Origin: QYOJ01 sp043810345
GTDB lineage: Bacteria > Bacteroidota > Bacteroidia > Bacteroidales > FEN-979
Assembly (NCBI GenBank): GCA_043810345.1
Contig: JBDROF010000119.1
Location: forward strand, 1-28,781
Direction: 5' to 3'
DNA length: 28,781 nucleotides
A program made the position numbers and the translations under genes. The notes beneath the pieces are model-generated. The model searched no databases. It was not told where the DNA came from and was given only the letters and a program-made list of their open reading frames with translations. Below, piece after piece: positions 8,167 to 17,230 of this stretch (positions within the stretch are counted from its first letter, which is position 1; each line of letters starts with the position of its first letter).

Positions 8167-9363
8167 TTATTTCCTTCCCGGGTAGACTTTTAATCCCTCT
8201 TCCAGGCACTTCATTGCTTTTTTCAGGTGATCGACGTTGAGCACATAGCTGATCCTTACCTCATCCTTGCCCCTTCCAGGGGTTGAATAGAATCCGGTAG
8301 CCGGTGCCAGCATCACGGTCTGTTTTTCGTAGTCGAAGCTATCAAGAAGCCACTGGCAGAATTTGTCCGAATCATCGATGGGCAACCGGGCGGTTGCATA
8401 GAAAGCACCTCCCGGTTTCGGGCAGTAACATCCTTCCATCTTATTGATCGATTCCACCACGATGTTGCGCCGCTGGACATATTCCTTCAGCACAGCCTGC
8501 ATGTAAGCATCCGGTGTATCAACCGCGGCTTCACCGGCCACCTGTCCAAGGGAGGGAGGGCTTAACCTGGCCTGGGCAAATTTCATCGCGGTGGCCATTA
8601 CCTTTTTATTGCGGGAGATCATTACTCCGATTCTCACGCCACAGGCGCTGTACCGTTTGGAGACGGAGTCTACCAGAACCACATGGTTCTCAACGCCCTT
8701 GAGGTTCATCACCGAGTGGTGTTTCTTCCCGTCGTAACAGAATTCACGGTATACCTCGTCTGAGAATAGAAAGAGGTCGTATTTCCGGATGATCTCTTTC
8801 AGGGTCTCCAACTCTTCAAGAGAGTAAAGGTACCCGGTAGGGTTGTTCGGATTGCAGATCATGATGGCTTTTGTCCGGGGGGTGATTGCCTTTTCGAACG
8901 AGCTGATCGGGGGGAGTGCAAATCCATCCTCGATGAATGAATCGATGGGTTTGATCACGGCGCCGGCAGCAATGGCGAATCCGTTGTAATTGGCGTAGAA
9001 AGGTTCAGGGATAATGATCTCATCTCCGGGGTCGAGGCAGCTTATCATGGCAAAGAGGATGGCTTCAGACCCTCCGGTTGTAACGATCATCTCGTCCGGA
9101 GTAACCTCGATCCGGTTACGTCTGTAATATTCAGAGAGTTTTTGACGATACGAGAGAATGCCAGCGGAGTGACTGTATTCCACCACTTTCATATGGATGT
9201 TCCGGATGGCATCCATCACGTTTTGGGGTGTCTCAATATCCGGTTGTCCGATGTTCAGGTGATAGACTTTAACTCCTTTTTGTTTAGCCTCTTCGGCATA
9301 GGGGACAAGTTTTCGGATAGGGGAGGCAGGCATGCACTCTCCCCGGGAAGAGATATCTGGCAT
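8167..9363 (-). CDS. PLP-dependent aminotransferase, class I/II (aspartate aminotransferase-like)
   Basis: A fold-type I aminotransferase of 398 residues, probably acting on aspartate or a related amino acid. The N-terminus MPDISSRGECMPASPIRKLV includes the substrate-clamping region. Other motifs are LNIGQPDIETP (37-47), VTTGGSEAILFA (95-106), NPNNPTG (171-177), the PLP-binding SDEVYREF (201-208) and the Schiff-base lysine K236 in DSVSKRYSACG. The C-terminus has the arginine segment RGKDEVRISYV. It lies 26 bp after the DUF1573 gene on the same strand, so the two probably share a transcript. Substrate specificity is not decided by the sequence. Confidence 0.88.
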   Translation of the reverse strand: MPDISSRGECMPASPIRKLVPYAEEAKQKGVKVYHLNIGQPDIETPQNVMDAIRNIHMKVVEYSHSAGILSYRQKLSEYYRRNRIEVTPDEMIVTTGGSEAILFAMISCLDPGDEIIIPEPFYANYNGFAIAAGAVIKPIDSFIEDGFALPPISSFEKAITPRTKAIMICNPNNPTGYLYSLEELETLKEIIRKYDLFLFSDEVYREFCYDGKKHHSVMNLKGVENHVVLVDSVSKRYSACGVRIGVMISRNKKVMATAMKFAQARLSPPSLGQVAGEAAVDTPDAYMQAVLKEYVQRRNIVVESINKMEGCYCPKPGGAFYATARLPIDDSDKFCQWLLDSFDYEKQTVMLAPATGFYSTPGRGKDEVRISYVLNVDHLKKAMKCLEEGLKVYPGRK

Positions 9364-9389
9364 AGAGATCGGTTCTTTGAACGGGTCAG

Positions 9390-9860
9390 TTATTTATTAA
9401 CAGGTGTTGCACCAACGTCGTTGTGTTTTTCAGGCACAGTTTCGGCGGGAGCTGCAACCACCTGTCCTTTGATTGACAGCATCACCTTGTTTGACGGAGC
9501 GTTGGAGTAGACTGTTACCGTTTTGTTGATCGGACCAATATTGTTGGTGTTGTAAGTCACCCTGATGACATCGCTTTTTCCCGGCAGGATCGGTTCCTGG
9601 GGCCAGGTGGGAACAGTACACCCACAGGAGGAGACGGGTTTAGACAGGATCAATGGTTCTTTCCCGGTGTTTGTGAATTGAAATTCACACGTTCCGTTGC
9701 TTCCCTTCAAAATGGTACCGTAATCGTGAACCGTCTTTTCGAATGTGATCTCAGGGGCATTCGGATTAGAGGTTTGTGGTTTGATTGGATCGTCCTGCTG
9801 GGCACTGGATATAACAGCTGCAGAAAACAGGAAAATACAAGATAATATGATGGTTCGCAT
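9390..9860 (-). CDS. Exported DUF1573 domain protein
   Basis: A 156-residue exported protein of unknown function. The signal peptide is MRTIILSCIFLFSAAVISSA, with cleavage expected before QQDD. The rest is a single DUF1573 domain with an Ig-like (ASH/MSP-type) sheet pattern: FEKTVHDYGTILKG, CEFQFTNTGKEPLIL, the conserved VSSCGCTVP, and a VTYNTNN.GPINKTVTV strand pair. An earlier in-frame ATG at 9893 is rejected because it would spoil the signal peptide. A good -33/-7 promoter precedes it. It likely leads an operon with the aminotransferase. Confidence 0.88.
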   Translation of the reverse strand: MRTIILSCIFLFSAAVISSAQQDDPIKPQTSNPNAPEITFEKTVHDYGTILKGSNGTCEFQFTNTGKEPLILSKPVSSCGCTVPTWPQEPILPGKSDVIRVTYNTNNIGPINKTVTVYSNAPSNKVMLSIKGQVVAAPAETVPEKHNDVGATPVNK

Positions 9861-9880
9861 AGGATAAAATTTTGATGATG

Positions 9881-9912
9881 CAAAATTAGTCAAATCGTAG
9901 GGTTCATTACAA
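9881..9912 (-). promoter_or_regulatory. Promoter of the DUF1573-aminotransferase unit
   Basis: On the minus strand a TTG (9910-9912) is followed after 21 bases by TAATTTTG (9881-9888), a perfect TAnnTTTG -7 element. It ends about 20 bases before the ATG at 9860. This is one of the clearest promoters in the window. Confidence 0.65.
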
Positions 9913-9974
9913 TAATTTACAATATTTTAACACTTTGTTTTCAACTAAACACATTCACCTTTCTTTATATTTCA

Positions 9975-9982
9975 TATATTTG
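9975..9982 (+). promoter_or_regulatory. -7 promoter element of the lipoprotein-FakAB operon
   Basis: TATATTTG matches TAnnTTTG perfectly and lies 50 bases before the ATG at 10032. The -33 region is weak (TTC at about 9954). With the DUF1573 promoter it forms a divergent promoter region. Confidence 0.6.
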
Positions 9983-10031
9983 CATGGTGAAAAGTACCTC
10001 TCTCATCAGTGGTATCTGAAAAAGAGACCGT

Positions 10032-10562
10032 ATGAATAAACTCTTCGTATTATCCTGGGCTATCCTTTTTTCTGGGATTTCCCTGGTTTCCTGTTCGAAA
10101 AAATCACAACCCGTTACAGCTACCACTACTGATATAAAGGAACAAACCGGAGGATCATCCATGGCGTTACCACCGTGTATAATTTACAAGACCAAAGCCG
10201 ATTATGCACCGTATGTTCCGGTTTCACTCTCTGAAGATAAAACCAGGATCACCTCCTATCCGGATGCTTCAGATATCCGGAAACAGGGTGCAGCAGTTTA
10301 TCCTCAACCATTGTCAGAAGGATTTTTACTGGACAACCGTGGAATCGGACCCGATGTGGCCTTTCTTTCCATCACCTACGATGCCTATCAGGCACAAACC
10401 AAAACCCCGAGTGCGGATGATTTATTTCAGCAGTTGCTGGATAAAGATCCGCTCCTGGAGATGTATCAATGCGGAAACCGCTATCAATACAATGACATCG
10501 TCAGGGAACTGAACCAGATGATTGATTCGGGGAAACTTTCGGAATGTAAAAAGATCAAATGA
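10032..10562 (+). CDS. Predicted lipoprotein of unknown function
   Basis: A 176-residue protein whose family I do not recognise. The first 21 residues are a lipoprotein signal: MNKLF, a hydrophobic stretch, and lipobox LVSC with Cys21 as the lipidated residue. A low-complexity Ser/Lys/Thr linker follows. The mature part is soluble, with a segment around SITYDAYQAQTKT and a C-terminal helical region containing two cysteines (YQCGNRY, LSECKKIK). Its stop overlaps the next start as ATGA, so it is translationally coupled to the FakA-FakB fusion gene. That suggests a joint role, but nothing in the sequence says which. Confidence 0.8.
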   Translation: MNKLFVLSWAILFSGISLVSCSKKSQPVTATTTDIKEQTGGSSMALPPCIIYKTKADYAPYVPVSLSEDKTRITSYPDASDIRKQGAAVYPQPLSEGFLLDNRGIGPDVAFLSITYDAYQAQTKTPSADDLFQQLLDKDPLLEMYQCGNRYQYNDIVRELNQMIDSGKLSECKKIK

Positions 10563-12358
10563 ACACAGAAACAATACAATTACGTGAGATGGACGGAAGT
10601 CAGCTCTATTACAGCATAATCGCAGGAGCCCAGCGGATCTTCGACCATCAGAAGATCCTGAACAAGATCAATGTGTTCCCTGTCGCTGATGCTGATACCG
10701 GGACCAATCTTGCCTCCACGATGCGTTCCATTGTGGATGCAAAGATTCCGATTGAAAATCTCAAGCAGACTGCAACAGCCATTGCAGATGCTGCGTTGAG
10801 TGGTGCACGGGGAAATTCCGGGATCATCTTTGCCCAGTTTTTGTATGGGTTCAGCAACGAGATCAAAGCTGATGGGAAGCTTGACGTACAGTCTTTTGCC
10901 GAGAGCATGAAAAATGCGGTAAATTATGCCTATGAAGCCATTGCCAACCCGGTAGAGGGAACGATTCTCACCGTGATCAAAGATTGGGCTGAATACCTCT
11001 ATGCATTGAAGGATATCATTGATGATTTTATCAAGATCCTGATCGAGGCTTACAACAAGGCGGTGGAGTCACTTTCCGAAACAACCCAGAAACTGGAAGT
11101 TCTTGCACGAGCCAATGTGGTGGATGCCGGGGCTAAAGGGTTTGTCTATTTTTTGGAGGGAATTCTTGATTTCTTTACGAAAGGGAATGAGGTTGTTATT
11201 AAAGCTGAATTGCAAGAGGATATACAAACGCTGGAGGTAGCCGATCTCCATGAGGAGATTACATTCCGGTTTTGTACCGAGGCGATGATCTCCGGGGTGA
11301 ACCTGGATAAAAAGCTGATCCAGGAACAGTTCCAAAACTGCGGTGACTCCGTGGTTATTGCCGGTTCACCACGTAAAATGAGGGTACATATTCATACGGA
11401 TCATCCTGCAGAGGTCTTCTCCAAATTGAGCAGTTTTGGAGATATCACCTATCAGAAGGTGGATGATATGGTGATGCAGCAGGAGATTATGCACAACCGC
11501 AAATCGGATATTGCCATCCTGACCGACTCAACCTGTGACCTTCCCAATGAAATTCTGGAGCGCTACCAGATCCATATGATGCCTTTGAGTGTTCATTTCG
11601 GGGATAGCTTTTACCTGGACAGGATGACCATGCATCCGCAGCAGTTTTACCAGATGCAGGAGAACATGGTTGTACGTCCTACCACTTCTCAGCCTACCAT
11701 CAAGGATTTTCAGAATAAATATGAGTACCTCTCAACACACTACAAATCGATCCTGGGGTTTTTCGTCAGTGAAAAACTCAGCGGGACCTATCAGAATGGT
11801 GTTAAATCGGCCAAAGATGTCGGTGACAGAGGTGGGAAACCCTCCTATATCTATAACTCCAGAAATCTTTCTGCCGCCCTGGGTCTGATCGTTTTGCGTG
11901 TTTCCCGTGCAGTGGAAGAGGGCATGACGCTGGAAGAGATCCTGCCGAAAATTGATACATGGATAACCAAATCTTACCTGCGTGTTACGATACCAACCCT
12001 GAACTACATCATCAAATCGGGGAGGATCAGCCCCTTTAAAAGCTTTATCGCCCGCACGCTGGATCTGAAACCGGTGATTGATATCGATAAGGAAGGAAAA
12101 GCGGAAATATCAGGAAAATCCTTATCCATCAATGGTTCCAAGAAGAAATTGCTGGCCAATATCCGCAAGATCCTGCAAGGGCAGGAGATCTGGGAATATG
12201 CCATCACACATGCAGACAACCAGGAGGTAGCTGAGTATTATGCCAGTGAGATGGAGAAGATGACAGGTAAAAAGCCCCTCTTCCTGAGCCACATCTCTCC
12301 GGTACTTGCGGCAAATACTGGTCCGGGCGTGGTAGGCGTTTCATTTATGTTGAAATAA
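10559..12358 (+). CDS. DAK2/DhaL-DegV fusion (FakA-FakB-type fatty acid kinase)
   Basis: A 599-residue protein joining both parts of a fatty acid kinase. In Firmicutes, FakA is the ATP-binding kinase and FakB a separate fatty-acid carrier; the acyl-phosphate made feeds phospholipid synthesis. The N-terminal DhaL domain (about 12-205) shows NVFPVADADTGTN (38-50) with metal-binding Asp44 and Asp46, SGARGNSGII (81-90) and DAGAKGF (189-195). A FakA-type middle domain follows, with FCTEAMISG and VHIHTDHPAEVF. From about residue 317 a complete DegV/FakB domain runs to the end: IAILTDSTCDLP, RPTTSQPT, SGTYQNG, and a C-terminal ISPVLAANTGPGVVG. Coupled to the upstream lipoprotein by ATGA. The domains are firm; fatty acid kinase activity is inferred. 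Confidence 0.88.
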   Translation: MNTETIQLREMDGSQLYYSIIAGAQRIFDHQKILNKINVFPVADADTGTNLASTMRSIVDAKIPIENLKQTATAIADAALSGARGNSGIIFAQFLYGFSNEIKADGKLDVQSFAESMKNAVNYAYEAIANPVEGTILTVIKDWAEYLYALKDIIDDFIKILIEAYNKAVESLSETTQKLEVLARANVVDAGAKGFVYFLEGILDFFTKGNEVVIKAELQEDIQTLEVADLHEEITFRFCTEAMISGVNLDKKLIQEQFQNCGDSVVIAGSPRKMRVHIHTDHPAEVFSKLSSFGDITYQKVDDMVMQQEIMHNRKSDIAILTDSTCDLPNEILERYQIHMMPLSVHFGDSFYLDRMTMHPQQFYQMQENMVVRPTTSQPTIKDFQNKYEYLSTHYKSILGFFVSEKLSGTYQNGVKSAKDVGDRGGKPSYIYNSRNLSAALGLIVLRVSRAVEEGMTLEEILPKIDTWITKSYLRVTIPTLNYIIKSGRISPFKSFIARTLDLKPVIDIDKEGKAEISGKSLSINGSKKKLLANIRKILQGQEIWEYAITHADNQEVAEYYASEMEKMTGKKPLFLSHISPVLAANTGPGVVGVSFMLK

Positions 12359-12360
12359 TC

Positions 12361-12384
12361 CTGGAAAGCTGGATAACTGGATAA
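12361..12384. repeat. 3 x 8-bp tandem array
   Basis: Octamers CTGGAAAG, CTGGATAA, CTGGATAA stand directly between the stop of the FakA-FakB fusion (12358) and the next start. Confidence 0.75.
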
Positions 12385-12400
12385 TTTTGAATTGTATGCT

Positions 12401-13159
12401 ATGTATTGGCAAATAGCACTGGTTATTTTCGGATTTATGGTCCTGGCGTTTATTGTCGCTTTGTTAGTCCGGGATAATTCCATTGTGGATCTCTTCTGGG
12501 GGCCGGGATTCATCATTGTTACAGCCTTTTCACTCTCGATGGCTCCCGACCTGGACATTCGGAAAGTTATTGTTGCTATCCTCGTATTGATCTGGGGTAT
12601 GCGATTGGCGATCTACATCTTCCAACGGAACAGAAGGAAGGGAGAAGATTTCAGGTACAGGCACTGGCGTGAGACATGGAATAATTTTATTTTACGAAGT
12701 TTTTTCCAGATCTTTCTCCTGCAGGGGTTGTTCATGTACATCATCTCTTATCCCATCTGGTACATCAACTACCACCCGGGGGAGGTACTTTCCACGGTAG
12801 ATACCATTGGCCTGGTCATTTTCGGAATTGGATTTATGTTTGAGACGATCGGAGATATGCAACTTTCGTTTTTCAAGCAGAATCCGAAAAACAAAAGTAC
12901 GTTGCTCACTACCGGGTTATGGAAATATACACGACACCCAAACTATTTCGGTGAAGCCCTCATCTGGTGGGGCATCTGGTTTTACGCTATCGGGATCCCC
13001 GGTGGCTGGATGACAGTCTTTAGTCCTCTCTTAATCACCCTGACTTTACGTTTAATTTCAGGGATTCCCATGCTGGAGAAGCGGCTCCAGGAGCATCCCG
13101 GATGGGAGGAATATGCCCGAAAGACTGCTCCTTTCGTCCCATTCATCAAGTGGTTATAA
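12401..13159 (+). CDS. DUF1295 integral membrane protein (steroid 5-alpha-reductase-like)
   Basis: A 252-residue multi-pass membrane protein of the DUF1295 family, which shares a fold with steroid reductases and isoprenylcysteine methyltransferases. About six hydrophobic segments are visible. Family motifs are NSIVDLFWGPGF, RRKGEDFRYRHWRE, and the NADPH-binding-type TRHPNYFGEALIWWGIW, followed by SGIPMLEKRLQEHPGWEEY at the C-terminus. I prefer the ATG at 12401 to a TTG at 12392. Function in bacteria is unknown; lipid or quinone-like substrates are possible. The gene overlaps or nearly abuts the CDF transporter gene downstream. Confidence 0.85.
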   Translation: MYWQIALVIFGFMVLAFIVALLVRDNSIVDLFWGPGFIIVTAFSLSMAPDLDIRKVIVAILVLIWGMRLAIYIFQRNRRKGEDFRYRHWRETWNNFILRSFFQIFLLQGLFMYIISYPIWYINYHPGEVLSTVDTIGLVIFGIGFMFETIGDMQLSFFKQNPKNKSTLLTTGLWKYTRHPNYFGEALIWWGIWFYAIGIPGGWMTVFSPLLITLTLRLISGIPMLEKRLQEHPGWEEYARKTAPFVPFIKWL

Positions 13160-13166
13160 ACTTCTG

Positions 13167-14069
13167 TTGAGCACACAGCAACCCATCGGATCGAACGAAC
13201 TCAGCGGGGTAAACAGAGCATTTATCATTGGGATTATTCTCAACCTGCTTTTTGTCGTCGTTGAGTTTGGTGCAGGAATTTACCTCAACTCCCTGGCCCT
13301 GATCTCTGATGCCGGCCATAACCTGAGTGATGTAGCCAGTCTGACACTCGCGATGGTTGCGTTTCGCCTGGCCAAAGTGAAACCAAACCAGACCTTTACC
13401 TATGGCCTGCAAAAATCTACCATCCTGGTCTCGCTCTTCAATGCAGTTATCCTGCTGATTGTAATCGGAGCTATTGCCTGGGAAAGCCTGGCCAGGCTTA
13501 AAGAGCCTCCACCCATTCAGGGAGATTACATGGCCGTGGTGGCAGGTATCGGGATCTTCATCAACACGATTACTGCACTGCTCTTTTTCAAGAACAGGGA
13601 GAAAGATCTCAATATCAAGGGTGCATTTCTTCATCTGGCAGCGGATGCACTTGTATCCGTGGGAGTTGTCGCAGCAGGCATTATCATAGCATTTACTCAT
13701 TGGTACTGGCTTGACACTGCGGTCAGCATGGCGATCGTGATCGTGATCCTGATCTCCACCTGGGGATTGTTACGCGATAGCACCATCCTGGCACTTGATG
13801 GTGTTCCGCGAGGCATCAACCTTGAGAAAGTGAAAGATGCGCTCCTGCACGTACCACAAATCAGGAATGTGCATCATATCCATGTGTGGGCAATGAGCAC
13901 CACGGAGAACGCCCTGACAGCCCACATCGTAGTGGCCAATGATTTTCCCCTCTCCTCCTTTGAGCCGTTGAAGATTGAAATTCAGCAGGTTTTGCTGACC
14001 CTGAATATCCAGCATTCCACGTTGGAGCTTGAACTTGAAGGGGAAGCCTGTGAGACGAATCCCATCTAG
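13167..14069 (+). CDS. Cation diffusion facilitator (CDF) transporter, CzcD/ZitB-like
   Basis: An inner-membrane efflux protein for divalent metals, most likely Zn2+, driven by proton exchange. Six TM segments are visible. The metal site residues lie in TM2 (SDAGHNLSDVASL) and TM5 (HLAADALVSVGV), which has the HxxxD pattern of Zn/Cd exporters. A cytoplasmic C-terminal domain follows (NVHHIHVWAMSTTENALTAHIVV). There is no His-rich loop. Two starts are possible: TTG at 13167, seven bases after the previous stop and opening with a plausible STQQPIG N-terminus, or ATG at 13113, which has a GGAGG close upstream but overlaps the DUF1295 gene by 47 bases. The stop shares a CTAG tetranucleotide with the convergent threonine aldolase stop. 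Confidence 0.86.
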   Translation: MSTQQPIGSNELSGVNRAFIIGIILNLLFVVVEFGAGIYLNSLALISDAGHNLSDVASLTLAMVAFRLAKVKPNQTFTYGLQKSTILVSLFNAVILLIVIGAIAWESLARLKEPPPIQGDYMAVVAGIGIFINTITALLFFKNREKDLNIKGAFLHLAADALVSVGVVAAGIIIAFTHWYWLDTAVSMAIVIVILISTWGLLRDSTILALDGVPRGINLEKVKDALLHVPQIRNVHHIHVWAMSTTENALTAHIVVANDFPLSSFEPLKIEIQQVLLTLNIQHSTLELELEGEACETNPI

Positions 14070-15091
14070 AATTTTTTCAGCACTCCGGCCAGCTTTTCTA
14101 TCATAGCATCCGATACATCGAGATGGGTGACCATGCGAATGGCCTGCGGGCCGAATCCGATAGCCAGGATCCCTGCCTCTTTCAGGCGGAAAAGGAATCG
14201 TTCATCAGGCATCTCCCCTGACAGGGTAAATACGATGATATTGGTTTCGATGGGTGCTACCTGTGTCACAAAGGGACATGCTTCAAGCAACCTGCCGATT
14301 CTCCCTGCCCGTACATGATCTTCAGAGAGACGTGTGATGTGATGGTCCAGTGCATAGGTGCCGGCTGCTGCCAGGTACCCGGCTTGTCGCATGGCGCCTC
14401 CCAGTACTTTCCGGATCCGCCGGGCTTGACGGATGAATTCTGCGGAACCCAAAAGGAGCGATCCAACAGGAGCGCCGAGCCCTTTTGAAAGGCAGATCGA
14501 GATGGAGTCTGCTAATGTCCCTGTCTTTAGAGGATCAATCCCGGTGGCAATCATGGCATTGAAGAAGCGTGCTCCGTCGAGATGGAATTTCAGGGCGCGT
14601 TCCCGGCAAAGGATACTGATTCGTTGCAGTTCAATTGCATCGTAACAACTGCCACCACCGCGGTTGGAAGTGTTTTCAGCCACCACCAGTTTCGACACGG
14701 GAAAATGGATGTCATCAGGATTGATGTTCGCGGCCACCTGCTCTGCCGTGATGCGGCCTCTGTCACCCTGAATTACCCGCACGGAGGCCCCCGAGTTGAA
14801 GGCAATCCCACCTCCCTCATATTTGTAGATGTGTGAACCGATGTCACAGATGACCTCATCTCCCGGGCGGGTATGCACCTTGATGGCGATCTGGTTGGTC
14901 ATGGTACCTGAAGGACAGAATAATCCGGCTTCCTTCCCGAACATAGCCGCAGCTTTTTCTTCCAGAGCGATCACGCTGGGATCATCCCCAAATACATCGT
15001 CGCCCACCCGGGCAGATACCATTGCTTGCATCATTCCAGGAGTAGGCCGGGTTACGGTATCACTTCGTAAATCAACGATCTGATCTTTCAT
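14066..15091 (-). CDS. ltaE: Low-specificity L-threonine aldolase
   Basis: A PLP enzyme that splits L-threonine (and allo-threonine) into glycine and acetaldehyde. It is 341 residues from MKDQIVDLRSDTVTRPTPGM, the standard family start; an ATG six codons upstream is less likely. Conserved blocks: VGDDVFGDDPSV (29-40), FCPSGTMTNQIAI (58-70), SHIYKYEGGG with the stacking His (86-95), ENTSNRGGGS (139-148), LDGARFFNA (171-179), and the Schiff-base lysine K203 in CLSKGLGAPVG. It is divergent from the acyl-CoA synthetase gene with a 66-bp gap and convergent with the CDF gene. Confidence 0.92.
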   Translation of the reverse strand: MKDQIVDLRSDTVTRPTPGMMQAMVSARVGDDVFGDDPSVIALEEKAAAMFGKEAGLFCPSGTMTNQIAIKVHTRPGDEVICDIGSHIYKYEGGGIAFNSGASVRVIQGDRGRITAEQVAANINPDDIHFPVSKLVVAENTSNRGGGSCYDAIELQRISILCRERALKFHLDGARFFNAMIATGIDPLKTGTLADSISICLSKGLGAPVGSLLLGSAEFIRQARRIRKVLGGAMRQAGYLAAAGTYALDHHITRLSEDHVRAGRIGRLLEACPFVTQVAPIETNIIVFTLSGEMPDERFLFRLKEAGILAIGFGPQAIRMVTHLDVSDAMIEKLAGVLKKF

Positions 15092-15157
15092 AAGGCAAAT
15101 AATGGCCATAAAAATACGATAAGTTTTTAGTATTTTTACCGGTAAATCTCCTGGATT

Positions 15158-17230
15158 ATGATCAACGAACAGCTTCTCAAACCCCGCAGTATTGTTGTCG
15201 TCGGGGGGTCAAACGACTGGCATAAACCGGGTGGAGCCGTCCTCCAGCATCTCATAGAGACAGGCTACCGGGGAGATCTTTATGTATTGAATCCGAAAGA
15301 GGACAGGGTACAGGGAATCCAAAGTTTCAAAGATCCGGCGTTATTGCCGGAGGTAGATCTTGCAATCATCGTTATCCCGGCCAAATTTGTCGTCGACGTA
15401 GTGGAAATTCTTGCGCGGGGAAAAAATACCCGGGCATTTATCGTCATTTCGGCAGGTTTTAGTGAAGAGAGTAAGGAGGGAAGAATAATGGAAGAGAGGC
15501 TGGTGGAAATTGTCAACAGTGTCAATGGTTCGTTGATCGGTCCCAATTGCATCGGTGTTCTTTCCCCTAATTATGCGGGTGTCTTTACAAGACCCATCCC
15601 AACGTTACATCCGCGCGGATTTGATTTTATTTCGGGTTCAGGCGCCACAGCCTGCTTTATCATGGAGGCCGGAATCCCCATCGGTATGAAATTCGCACGC
15701 GTTTTCTCGGTGGGAAACAGCGCCCAGATTGGAGTGGAAGATATCCTTCAATACATGGATGAGACCTTTGATCCTGCTTCCAGTTCGCTTACCAAGTTGC
15801 TCTACATGGAAACCATCACCAAACCCCGGATGCTGTTGAAACATGCCTCATCTCTGATCCGGAAAGGATGCCAGATTGCAGCAATCAAAGCAGGTGCGTC
15901 TGAGGCAGGCACACGGGCTGCTTCTTCACATACCGGTGCACTGGCAAGTCCGGATGCGGCGGTGGAAGCTCTTTTTCGGAAAGCCGGCATCGTTCGATGT
16001 CATGGAAGGGATGAACTGATCAATGTGGCATCTGTTTTTCAATTCCCGGTTCTGAAGGGGAAGAATATCGCGATCATCACGCATGCCGGAGGTCCGGCGG
16101 TAATGCTTACCGATGCTCTGTCGGCCAGAGGAATGGGGGTTCCCCATCTTGAAGGACCCACTGCTGCAGCATTGCACAAACATCTTTTTCAGGGATCATC
16201 GGTAGCTAACCCGATCGATTTCCTGGCTACCGGGAATGCAGAGCAACTTGGGATTATCATTGATTATGTCGAGAAAGAGTTTAACGAAATAGACGGCATG
16301 GTGGTCATTTTCGGGACACCCGGACTGACCAGGGTTTTCAACGAGTACGGGGTGATTGATGAAAAGATGCAAGTTTGCAAAAAACCCATTTTCCCCATAT
16401 TACCATCCATTATGACCGCAGGGGAGGAGATCAAAGACTTTATCAGCTGGGGTCACACCTATTTTCCCCAGGAGGTCCTCTTCGCAACAGCGCTTGCACG
16501 GGTTTACTTTACCCCTCCCCCTGCTTCCCTGAATCCGGACCAGCTTCCCGTAGACGAACAGTCGATCCGGAAAATCATTGGCCAATCGTCGGAAGGATAT
16601 ATCTCTCCGGTTGAGATTCAGGGATTGCTTGACGCCTGCCAGATACCGCGGGCAAAGGAAGCCGTGGTGACCACTCCTGAAGCAGGGAAAACAGCCGCAG
16701 TTGAACTGGGATTTCCGTTGGTGATGAAGGTGGTTGGCCCTGTTCACAAATCGGATGTTGGCGGTGTGGTGTTGAATGTACAGGATGAAGATACCCTTTT
16801 GAAAGAATTTAACCGGATGATGAAGATCCCGGAGACGACAGGTATCTTACTTCAACCTATGTTGTCAGGAATCGAACTGTTTATCGGGGCGAAATATGAA
16901 CCCGGATTCGGTCATCTGATCCTCTGCGGATTGGGGGGGATCTTTATTGAAGTTTTGAAAGATACATCAGTCGGGCTTTCACCACTGGGGATGGAGGAGG
17001 CACTGTCAATGATCCACCGGTTGAAAGGATATAAGATCATCCAGGGCATCCGTGGCAAGAAAGGGGTTAATGAAGAGCTTTTCGCCGAAATCATGGTGAA
17101 GCTCTCCGCCCTGTTAAAAGTCGCACCGGAGATTACCGAACTTGACTTCAACCCGTTGCTGGGGGAGGGGGATTGGGTAGTGGTGGTGGATGCCAGGATA
17201 CGTATTGAACGTAAGGAGGTGGGGAGGTAG
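15158..17230 (+). CDS. ADP-forming acetate/acyl-CoA synthetase, fused alpha-beta
   Basis: This enzyme conserves energy by converting acyl-CoA, ADP and phosphate to a free acid, CoA and ATP (or the reverse), as in anaerobic fermenters. In its 690 residues the alpha-type CoA-binding Rossmann domain (KPRSIVVVGGSNDW, 8-21) comes first, then the succinyl-CoA-ligase-like domains with the phosphorylated histidine H258 in SSHTGALASPDAA. After a linker near 460-480 comes the beta-type ATP-grasp domain, with HKSDVGGVV including a second likely phospho-carrier His530, and a C-terminal ELDFNPLL. The domain order alpha-beta is that of single-chain enzymes. The last codons (EVGR, stop) lie in an 8-bp tandem array, so the C-terminus may have been altered by repeat growth. 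The acid substrate is unknown. Confidence 0.9.
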   Translation: MINEQLLKPRSIVVVGGSNDWHKPGGAVLQHLIETGYRGDLYVLNPKEDRVQGIQSFKDPALLPEVDLAIIVIPAKFVVDVVEILARGKNTRAFIVISAGFSEESKEGRIMEERLVEIVNSVNGSLIGPNCIGVLSPNYAGVFTRPIPTLHPRGFDFISGSGATACFIMEAGIPIGMKFARVFSVGNSAQIGVEDILQYMDETFDPASSSLTKLLYMETITKPRMLLKHASSLIRKGCQIAAIKAGASEAGTRAASSHTGALASPDAAVEALFRKAGIVRCHGRDELINVASVFQFPVLKGKNIAIITHAGGPAVMLTDALSARGMGVPHLEGPTAAALHKHLFQGSSVANPIDFLATGNAEQLGIIIDYVEKEFNEIDGMVVIFGTPGLTRVFNEYGVIDEKMQVCKKPIFPILPSIMTAGEEIKDFISWGHTYFPQEVLFATALARVYFTPPPASLNPDQLPVDEQSIRKIIGQSSEGYISPVEIQGLLDACQIPRAKEAVVTTPEAGKTAAVELGFPLVMKVVGPVHKSDVGGVVLNVQDEDTLLKEFNRMMKIPETTGILLQPMLSGIELFIGAKYEPGFGHLILCGLGGIFIEVLKDTSVGLSPLGMEEALSMIHRLKGYKIIQGIRGKKGVNEELFAEIMVKLSALLKVAPEITELDFNPLLGEGDWVVVVDARIRIERKEVGR

